From Planctomycetota bacterium (lineage in GTDB: Bacteria > Planctomycetota > Planctomycetia > Gemmatales > Gemmataceae), in contig JACPPF010000127.1 in assembly GCA_016191165.1 (NCBI GenBank), positions 1-38,839 of the forward strand: a stretch of DNA of 38,839 nt. Reading direction: 5' to 3'. This document shows positions 32,807 to 38,839 of this stretch, in pieces. How positions within the stretch are numbered: the first letter of the stretch is position 1; each line of letters begins with the position of its first letter. Position numbers and translations under genes: made by a program. The notes under the pieces were generated by a model, which saw nothing but the letters and a program-made list of their open reading frames with translations, made no database searches and was not told the DNA's origin.

Positions 32807-33388
32807 ATGAAATCGCATGTACGAACCGCGTTCACGGTCTTCGGACTGCTCACCATCCTGACGGGGGCCGTCTATCCCGCTCTGGTAACGCTCATTGCCC
32901 AAGGTGTGTTTCCCTATCAGGCAAACGGCAGCGTGATCATGCGCGACGGCAAGGCAGTCGGTTCGGAATTGATCGGGCAGACCTTCGACATCCCGCGCTA
33001 CTTTTGGAGCCGGCCCTCCGCAACGGGACCGATGCCCTACAACTCGGAAGCGTCCTCGGGCTCGAACCTCGGCCCGACGAATCCAGCTCTGATCGAAGCC
33101 GTGCGTGATCGCACCAAGGCGGTGCGCGAAGCGCATCCCGATCAATCCGGGCCGGTCCCCGTGGATCTGGTCACGGCGTCGGCAAGCGGGCTCGATCCCC
33201 ACATCAGCCCCGCCGCCGCCGAGTATCAGGTCAAGCGCGTGGCAAAAGCACGCGACCTGAAGGACGACGTGGTTCGCGAGTTGGTCCGCAAAAACACGGA
33301 AGCCCGCACGTTCGGCGTGCTCGGCGAGCCGCGCGTCAATGTCCTGCGGGTCAACCGTGCGCTCGATGCATTGAACGTAAAAGAGTGA
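32807..33388 (+). CDS. kdpC: KdpC, potassium pump accessory subunit
   Basis: 193 residues from [10 protein letters not shown], with GGAGG 8 nt upstream; an in-frame TTG at 32759 is less likely. One N-terminal membrane helix ([20 protein letters not shown]), then the periplasmic domain with [50 protein letters not shown] and [12 protein letters not shown]. All KdpC hallmarks are present. It assembles the KdpFABC complex and increases nucleotide affinity. Confidence 0.96.
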   Translation: MKSHVRTAFTVFGLLTILTGAVYPALVTLIAQGVFPYQANGSVIMRDGKAVGSELIGQTFDIPRYFWSRPSATGPMPYNSEASSGSNLGPTNPALIEAVRDRTKAVREAHPDQSGPVPVDLVTASASGLDPHISPAAAEYQVKRVAKARDLKDDVVRELVRKNTEARTFGVLGEPRVNVLRVNRALDALNVKE

Positions 33389-33390
33389 CG

Positions 33391-33633
33391 ATGAACGACG
33401 AATTGTCGGAGTATGAAGCCCAGTCCGATTCATGTGCCAGCGAACCGAATTGGCTGATGCGGTTGTGGTTGAGCTTTTGGGCCTGGTTGACGGAGCCGAT
33501 GCCCTTTCCGCGTGACCACTGGGATCGGCGTGAAGTAATGATTATCTGGGATGAATTCGATTGCGATGGTGATCCGGCTCTGCCGGAAAGCCGGGCGGGG
33601 GAACCGGTAGACAGCCGGTCTCCTCCGTCATGA
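33391..33633 (+). CDS. Small acidic Trp-rich protein between kdpC and kdpD
   Basis: 80 residues from ATG 33391: MNDELSEYEAQSDSCASEPN, LMRLWLSFWAWLTEPMPFP, RDHWDRREVMIIWDEFDCD and an acidic tail. It starts 3 nt after the kdpC stop; an alternative GTG at 33385 would overlap that stop (GTGA). A central amphipathic stretch with four Trp could associate with the membrane. I do not recognise a family. Its position inside the operon argues for a role linked to Kdp. Gene-finder noise is possible, but the close spacing supports it. Confidence 0.6.
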   Translation: MNDELSEYEAQSDSCASEPNWLMRLWLSFWAWLTEPMPFPRDHWDRREVMIIWDEFDCDGDPALPESRAGEPVDSRSPPS

Positions 33634-33762
33634 AACACCTCGCTCACGCCTTGGTTCCTATCTAACCCGTAGGCTACACAAGCCAGGGTCGTGGGCGAGG
33701 TTTCAGTTCTCCCCTCGCCCAATGCGTGAGCGGCGTTGGCGCCAAGCCGTAGAATGACGAAT

Positions 33763-36483
33763 ATGGCCGACAAGCGCCCCAATCCTGATGAACTCTTGGC
33801 CCGCGTGCAAACCGACGAAGCGCGTGCGCGGCGCGGTAAGCTGAAGATTTTTTTCGGCTACGCCGCTGGCGTCGGCAAAACCTACGCCATGCTCGAAGCC
33901 GCCCGGCGCGAACGCGTGGAAGGAAATGAGATCCTAGTCGGCTACGTCGAGCCGCACGGCCGGCCGGACACGGAGGCGTTGCTCGAAGGTCTCGAAGTCA
34001 TTCCGCCGCGTCAGGTTCCTTACCGCGGTGTGACTTTGCGCGAATTCGATCTCGATGCCGCTCTGGCTCGACGCCCCAAACTGATCCTCGTTGATGAACT
34101 GGCTCATTCCAACGCTGAAGGATCTCGCCATACGAAACGCTGGCAAGACATCGAGGAACTGCTCGAAGCGGGCATCGACGTTTGGAGCACTCTGAACGTT
34201 CAGCACCTGGAAAGCCTAAATGATGTAATTGCGCAGATCACCGGCGTCGTAGTCCGCGAGACGCTCCCGGATTCCGTGCTCGAACGCGTCGATGAAATTG
34301 AGTTGATCGACATCACGCCGGAAGAACTTATCGAGCGGCTCCAGGCCGGCAAGGTTTACATCACGCCCCAAGCCGAGCGAGCGCTTCAGAGTTTCTTTCA
34401 AAGGGCGAATCTCATCGCGTTGCGCGAGTTGTCGCTTCGGCAGGCCGCCAATCGCCTGCGGCGCGACGTGGATGCGGCGCGGCTAGATCGAGCGGCGCCA
34501 GGCCCGTGGGCAACGAGCGAACGCTTGCTGGTCTGTGTCGGTCCCAGTCCGACGACGGCCAAGCTCATTCGCACTGCCAAGCGGATGGCTGCCGCCTTCG
34601 GTGCCGAATGGCTTGCCGTCGCCGTGGAGACGCACGGGGGAAGCCAGACGTTGACGGGAACGCGACAAAAGGTCGCGCAGCACCTGCGCCTGGCCGACCA
34701 ACTCGGAGCGGAGGCGCACACGCTGGTCGGCGCGAACGTCGCCCAATCGATCCTGGAATATGCCCGCTCGCGCAACGTGACGAAGATCGTGGTCGGAAAA
34801 ACCGCCCAGCCTTGGTGGAAGCGCTGGTTCGTCGGCACCGTTGTCGATCAATTGCTGGACAATAGCGGCGATATCGACATCTACGTGATTCGGGGTGAGT
34901 CCGAAGCCGCCGGCTCGATCGAATCGTTGCCTCCGCAAGCGCCGGTTCGCTGGACCGATTACGTCGGCACGGCACTCGTCGTGGCCGTTTGCGGACTGAT
35001 TGGATGGTTGAATCATTTTTTTGGGTTGGCCGAGGCCAACACCGTCATGGTCTTTCTGCTGGGCGTGGCTTTTGTCGCCTCACGCTACGGCCGAGGACCC
35101 TCAATTGCCGCTTCAATAGTCAGCGTAATCATCTTCGATTTCTTCTTTGTGCCCCCCTATTTGACGTTGACCGTTGACGACCCGCAGTACTATCTCGCGT
35201 TTGGTGTCATGCTTGCGATTGCCTTTCTCATCAGCACGCTGACGGCGCGGCTCAAGGAGCAGCTGCGTGCCTCCCAGGAGCAAGAACACCGGACCGCCGC
35301 CCTGTACCGCTTCACCAAGCAGTTGAGCGAGATCACGGGTATGGAATTTCTGGTCCGCGCTGCCGGGCAACAGCTCAGCCAGGTTTTCGCCGGCGAGGTC
35401 GTGCTGTTCTTGCGAGATACCAGGGGTTCCGTCGCTCTACGCTTCGGTGACGATAGCAGCGTAGCCAAGCAATCGGTGAACGCCCTGGTCGCCCAGTGGG
35501 TCGCGGACCATGACCAGATGGCGGGCGCCGGCACCGATACCTTGCCCAATGCCACTGCGCTGTTCGTGCCGTTGATCGGCTCACAGCGGACGATTGGCGC
35601 CCTCGGGATCAAGCCGACGGATTCGCAGTATTTCCTGGACCCCGAGCAACGACGACTCCTGGAAACATGCGCCAGTCTGATCGCCCTTTCGATCGAGCGG
35701 GACCAATCCGTGCTCGAAGCACACGAATACCAACTGCAGGTTCAAGCGGAGCAGTTGCGCAGTTCTCTTCTGAGTTCGGTGTCGCACGATTTGCGGACGC
35801 CATTGGCGGCCATCGCTGGAGCCAGCTCCAGTTTGCTCGATGGCGCGCCGGTGCAAGACGACACGACACGGCGGGAACTGCTACAAAGCATCGTAGATGA
35901 ATCTCACCGGCTCGCCCGATTGGTCGACAATTTGCTCGACATGACGCGGCTAGAATCGGGGATCGTTCCACTCAACAAGCAATGGCACGTTTTGGAAGAG
36001 ATTGTGGGCTCGGCGCGCTCCCGTCTGCGAAAGGAACTCGAACATCATCCGGTTCAAGTAGAGATTCCGGTTGATTTCCCGCTTTTGCAACTGGACGGTC
36101 TCCTGATGGAACAGGTGCTCGTCAATCTGCTGGAGAATGCCGCCCGCTATACGCCCGCCGGCACGCAGATTGACATCTGCGCCCGCCGAGAAGGCATCCA
36201 CGCCGAAATCCGCGTTTCCGATGATGGCCCCGGACTTCCTCCCGGAAGCGAAGCACGCGTCTTCGATAAGTTCTTTCGTGGCTCGACGACGCCGACCGCC
36301 GATGGTCGGCGCGGGGCGGGCTTGGGGCTGGCGATCTGCAAGGGAATCATCCAGACTCACGGCGGGACTATCATCGCCCGCAATCGGCCTGGCGGCGGCG
36401 CGGACTTCGTGATTTCGCTCCCCTGCGTTGAAACGGCGCCACGAGTCGTTCTGGACGAAGTTCCTGTCAGCGGTGGATCTTGA
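33763..36483 (+). CDS. kdpD: KdpD, potassium-responsive sensor histidine kinase
   Basis: 906 residues from MADKRPNPDELLARVQ; starts at 33754 and 33736 are possible, none with a strong ribosome site. N-terminal KdpD domain with P-loop GYAAGVGKT (about 32-41), LVDELAHSNAEGSRHTKRWQ, and DVWSTLNVQHLESLNDV. A Usp-like domain follows (about 240-380), then four membrane helices near 395-500, a GAF-like domain, and the kinase core with H675 (VSSVSHDLRTPLAAI), N-box NLLENAARYTP, DDGPGLPPG and GAGLGLAICKG. It responds to low K+ or turgor and controls KdpE. It has the full-length E. coli architecture. Confidence 0.95.
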   Translation: MADKRPNPDELLARVQTDEARARRGKLKIFFGYAAGVGKTYAMLEAARRERVEGNEILVGYVEPHGRPDTEALLEGLEVIPPRQVPYRGVTLREFDLDAALARRPKLILVDELAHSNAEGSRHTKRWQDIEELLEAGIDVWSTLNVQHLESLNDVIAQITGVVVRETLPDSVLERVDEIELIDITPEELIERLQAGKVYITPQAERALQSFFQRANLIALRELSLRQAANRLRRDVDAARLDRAAPGPWATSERLLVCVGPSPTTAKLIRTAKRMAAAFGAEWLAVAVETHGGSQTLTGTRQKVAQHLRLADQLGAEAHTLVGANVAQSILEYARSRNVTKIVVGKTAQPWWKRWFVGTVVDQLLDNSGDIDIYVIRGESEAAGSIESLPPQAPVRWTDYVGTALVVAVCGLIGWLNHFFGLAEANTVMVFLLGVAFVASRYGRGPSIAASIVSVIIFDFFFVPPYLTLTVDDPQYYLAFGVMLAIAFLISTLTARLKEQLRASQEQEHRTAALYRFTKQLSEITGMEFLVRAAGQQLSQVFAGEVVLFLRDTRGSVALRFGDDSSVAKQSVNALVAQWVADHDQMAGAGTDTLPNATALFVPLIGSQRTIGALGIKPTDSQYFLDPEQRRLLETCASLIALSIERDQSVLEAHEYQLQVQAEQLRSSLLSSVSHDLRTPLAAIAGASSSLLDGAPVQDDTTRRELLQSIVDESHRLARLVDNLLDMTRLESGIVPLNKQWHVLEEIVGSARSRLRKELEHHPVQVEIPVDFPLLQLDGLLMEQVLVNLLENAARYTPAGTQIDICARREGIHAEIRVSDDGPGLPPGSEARVFDKFFRGSTTPTADGRRGAGLGLAICKGIIQTHGGTIIARNRPGGGADFVISLPCVETAPRVVLDEVPVSGGS

Positions 36484-36486
36484 ACC

Positions 36487-37185
36487 ATGGCGATATTTGC
36501 ACCGCTCATTCTGCTGATTGAAGACGAGTTACCGATCCGGCGATTTCTCCGTACCTCGTTGTCGTCTGAAGATTATCGGTTTGTGGAAGCGGAATCAGGT
36601 CAGCAGGCCATTCGCCTCGCCGCACGACAACCGCCTGATCTCGTCATTCTCGACCTTGGACTTCCGGATATCGATGGACAGGACGTGCTGCGCCAGTTGC
36701 GCGAATGGCTCAAAGCACCGATCATCATCCTGTCTGCGCGCGATCAAGAGAAGCAAAAAGTCACGGCCCTGGACAATGGCGCAGACGACTACCTGACGAA
36801 ACCATTCAGCACGGCCGAGCTGCTCGCTCGTATCCGCGTGGCTTTACGGCACGCAAACAAAGGCAGCGGCGAAGCGGAGGCCTCGACGTTTGCGACCGGC
36901 GATCTCAAGGTCGATTTGGCCAATCGCAAGGTGCTCGTGAAGGAGCAAGAAATTCATCTCACGCCGCTTGAGTACAAGCTGCTTACAACCCTGGTGAAAC
37001 ACGCCGGCAAGGTCCTGACGCATCGCTTCCTGCTCAATGAGGTCTGGGGACCGCTGCACGGACGGGAAACGCATTACTTGCGCGTCTTCATGGCGAGCCT
37101 GCGCCGAAAGATCGAAGAAGACGCGTCCCAACCAAGGTATCTGATCACGGAACAGGGCGTTGGCTACAGGTTCACCGCTGAATGA
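36487..37185 (+). CDS. kdpE: KdpE, OmpR-family response regulator
   Basis: 232 residues, 3 bp after kdpD. The receiver has IEDE (acidic pair), D56 (VILDLGLPDIDG), ILSAR and the Lys in LTKPFST. The winged helix shows EIHLTPLEYKLLTTLVKHAG, LTHRFLLNEVWG and YLRVFMASLRRKIE. It activates kdp transcription on phosphorylation by KdpD. As the last gene of the operon, it is downstream of the structural genes, which is the reverse of no known hindrance; the pair lies in the usual order. Confidence 0.96.
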   Translation: MAIFAPLILLIEDELPIRRFLRTSLSSEDYRFVEAESGQQAIRLAARQPPDLVILDLGLPDIDGQDVLRQLREWLKAPIIILSARDQEKQKVTALDNGADDYLTKPFSTAELLARIRVALRHANKGSGEAEASTFATGDLKVDLANRKVLVKEQEIHLTPLEYKLLTTLVKHAGKVLTHRFLLNEVWGPLHGRETHYLRVFMASLRRKIEEDASQPRYLITEQGVGYRFTAE

Positions 37186-37415
37186 AACACGATGAAAACT
37201 CCCGAGGCGGAGTGACATCCGAGCCCTGGTGTACCGTGCTTCGGTCCGACACACGTCCGACACTCCGAAACACGTCCCACACACCGACGCTTTGGTCTAT
37301 TTTGCCTGGAACAGGTTGGCTGGTGACCACGTCGCCACGATCATCAGTGTGCTGGGCCCAGCCACGCAAGTTCGGCAAGGATCGGCTCAGCATCCAACAC
37401 CAACGCTCCATGCGT

Positions 37416-37760
37416 GAGGAGCACGGCCTCACTTTCGTTTCGTCCATGGTGTTGGCCAGCCGAATCAAAGAGGACCAGGAGTAGGAAGGGGTGAGAATCA
37501 CCTGCCCCGTCCGGCTTGGAAACGCTCGTCTCCAACTTCAAATCGATGTCGGATTCGGCGACGCAATCACACCTGCTCCCATTCGTGTGGACTTTCCGAC
37601 AATCCTCGACCTTCCTGCGCCAATTCTCAATGCGTACCCCAAGGAGACGGTCGTCGCCGAAAAATTCCAGGCCATGACTGCCTTGGGAATTCAGAACAAT
37701 TCAGGTTTGAGAACTGGTTTTGAAATGCCACTCGCTGGCTGGTTTTGGAGCGCAAGGTGA
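37416..37760 (+). pseudogene. AbiEii/AbiGii-type nucleotidyltransferase toxin, internal fragment
   Basis: The frame reads EEHGLTFVSSMVLASRIKEDQE, then TAG at 37482-37484, then EGVRITCPVRLG, LQLQIDVGFGDAITPAPIRV, FPTILDLPAPILNAYPKETV and VAEKFQAMTALGIQNN. This is the middle of the AbiEii family (PF08843): RIKEDADYEG, DIGFGD and YPxETVVAEK motifs. A Tyr codon in the normal motif (EDxxYEG) has become TAG. No N-terminal half or start is present, and the sequence diverges after ALGIQNN, losing the C-terminus. It is a relic of a type IV toxin-antitoxin or abortive-infection system; no AbiEi antitoxin is nearby. Confidence 0.75.
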
Positions 37761-37807
37761 CACCTCATGCATCATCTCAATCATCCGATGAATGTCTCTC
37801 CTTCAAT

Positions 37808-38419
37808 TCATGCCTGATCAACCAGCTCGTCGCTCATGTAGGGATTCAGGAGCGTTCGCAACGCTTGTCTCGCCCGATGAAGGCGCGTTTTCACGGCTCC
37901 AGGATTCAGGCCCAAAAGCGCAGCAGTCTGGTCAGTGTCGAATTCCTCGATGTCACGCATCACCAAGACCGTGCGATAGTCCTCTGGCAATTGATTGATG
38001 CACTGGCGTACCTGGGCCTTGGTTTCGGTGTTTGCCATGCGCTCATAACCGCTCTCGGACCATGGGGCCACGGGTTGGGCATGATGGCCAGCCTCATCGA
38101 AGGTAGGGAGCAATTCTTCGATGGAGTAGGTTTTCCGCCGTGATTTTGAGCGAATCTTCATGAGGCAAGTGTCCACGACGATTCGATGAAGCCATGTCCC
38201 GAGCGATGAGTTGCCTTCGAAACGACCCAACGATTTGAACGCAGACAGGAAGGCATCCTGCACCGCATCCGCCGCATCATCCTCGCAGTGCAGGAATCCG
38301 CGAGCCAAGATCAGCATTCGACCGGTGTGTTGGCGGACGAAGAGGGCGAACGCATCTTCATCGCCGGCGCGAAGTCGGCACAGCAGATCGGTTTCAACGA
38401 TCAGGGTGGAAGCCGTCAT
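37808..38419 (-). CDS. ECF-type RNA polymerase sigma factor
   Basis: 203 residues from MTASTLIVET (38419; GGAG upstream, ATGA overlap with the STAS gene). Region 2: DEDAFALFVRQHTGRMLILA, DAADAVQDAFLSAFKSLGRF and LGTWLHRIVVDTCL. Region 4: CINQLPEDYRTVLVMRDIEE, FDTDQTAALLGLNPGAVKTR and LHRARQALRTLL. This is the standard two-domain ECF layout without extra C-terminal domains. It is convergent with the AbiEii remnant. Coupling to a STAS protein is unusual for an ECF factor. Confidence 0.93.
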   Translation of the reverse strand: MTASTLIVETDLLCRLRAGDEDAFALFVRQHTGRMLILARGFLHCEDDAADAVQDAFLSAFKSLGRFEGNSSLGTWLHRIVVDTCLMKIRSKSRRKTYSIEELLPTFDEAGHHAQPVAPWSESGYERMANTETKAQVRQCINQLPEDYRTVLVMRDIEEFDTDQTAALLGLNPGAVKTRLHRARQALRTLLNPYMSDELVDQA

Positions 38420-38673
38420 GATTTCTCCATCTGCAAGAGGGCCGCGACGTAACCGGAGCAAGCGGTGAGCTTCGCGCCGTGCCGGAGCAAGTCGGCCAGG
38501 ACTCGAATTCCCGCCGAGTCGGTGAAAGTAAGAGCTGACAAATCCAGCTCGATGCTGCTCACCGAGCCGTTGATCGAACGCTGCACCTCCTCGATCCAAG
38601 GCTCAAGCATCTTCCCTTCGAGCTTGAGCAAGGTGTTCGATTCGTCAATCGGGTGTCTGGTGATTCTGAGCAT
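38416..38673 (-). CDS. STAS-domain anti-sigma-factor-antagonist-like protein
   Basis: 85 residues from MLRITRHPIDES (38673; GGGGAGA upstream). STAS fold with LEGKMLEPWIEEVQRSI and IELDLSALTFTDSAGIRVLA. The TDSAG serine is the phosphorylation site in SpoIIAA/RsbV-like antagonists. The last 4 bases overlap the ECF sigma start, so the two are translationally coupled. In the usual logic such a protein frees a sigma factor from an anti-sigma kinase; here no kinase gene is visible within the window, and the ECF partner is atypical. Confidence 0.88.
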   Translation of the reverse strand: MLRITRHPIDESNTLLKLEGKMLEPWIEEVQRSINGSVSSIELDLSALTFTDSAGIRVLADLLRHGAKLTACSGYVAALLQMEKS

Positions 38674-38725
38674 GGCGAACGTCTCCCCTTCAGTCGGGAG
38701 GGGTGCCGTCACTCCCTGCCAGGAA

Positions 38726-38839
38726 TTATGCGGCCATTTCGAAAGAATTCGTGTCTACGGTAACCTTAGTTCGCCCTTCTGCCTGAGACGAGCCCTTCAC
38801 ATACGTTGCGAACACGTTGCGCCACAGCTTGCTGATCCA
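38726..38839 (-). CDS. C-terminal fragment of an unknown gene at the right edge
   Basis: Entering from the window edge, the minus strand is open for 37 codons: WISKLWRNVFATYVKGSSQA, EGRTKVTVDTNSFEMAA, then TAA. It ends 52 bp upstream of the STAS gene start and is in the same direction. The composition looks protein-like, but a 37-codon open stretch is short, and no family is recognised. Calling it a gene end is tentative. Confidence 0.35.
   Translation of the reverse strand, partial: WISKLWRNVFATYVKGSSQAEGRTKVTVDTNSFEMAA

Overview
The window looks like a chromosomal accessory region of a GC-rich planctomycete. The evidence is a TIGR03000-type secreted protein (a domain essentially confined to Planctomycetota), an ISAzo13 ('Rhodopirellula') transposase remnant, and several families of GC-rich palindromic repeats. 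The lineage is an inference from gene content; there is no rRNA or tRNA to confirm it.

Layout. 1-2020: a head-to-head IS110 pair (one cut by the window edge, one frameshifted), then a 76-bp palindromic unit duplicated in tandem. 2094-3914: two AT-richer genes of unknown function. 4410-5063: a secreted protein with an LRAT/NlpC-like His...Cys pattern. 5489-8233: a stress-type cluster (YciE/YciF-like DUF892, CsbD, DUF3309, a TIGR03000 protein, a small unknown protein, a degenerate histidine kinase). 8704-10197: a sigma-54-dependent response regulator. 10258-11894: DUF1328, a low-affinity iron permease-like protein and two envelope proteins. 12100-15526: an MFS transporter, an alpha-oxoamine synthase and a helical protein. 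15937-21092: csrA, a lone receiver, a large MASE1-CHASE-PAS histidine kinase and its LuxR-type regulator. 21130-27301: CBS protein, small membrane proteins, ferritin-like protein, MgtC, GlsB/YeaQ-type protein, MscS channel and a Tyr-rich secreted peptide. 27542-28376: two IS remnants fused in opposite orientation. 28639-37185: a complete kdp potassium operon (tiny ORF-kdpF-A-B-C-small ORF-kdpD-E). 37416-38839: an AbiEii toxin remnant and a STAS/ECF-sigma pair.

Main observation. Seven promoters in the window match the sigma-54 -24/-12 pattern (GG, exactly 10 nt, GC; overall close to TGGCAC-N5-TTGC). Each lies 45-105 bp upstream of a small stress or envelope gene: DUF892, DUF1328, the 109-aa 'SFPASDPPSW' protein, a 108-aa membrane protein, the basic peptide plus ferritin-like pair, GlsB/MgtC, and the Tyr-rich peptide. 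A sigma-54 activator with a degenerate kinase upstream sits among them. This suggests a locally clustered sigma-54 regulon for envelope, iron and osmotic stress.

Second observation. kdpA carries two different palindromic repeats inserted in frame (29308-29352 and a perfect 25-bp-arm hairpin at 29850-29909). They lengthen the protein without breaking it, like Rickettsia palindromic elements. Related palindromes occur between genes elsewhere in the window.
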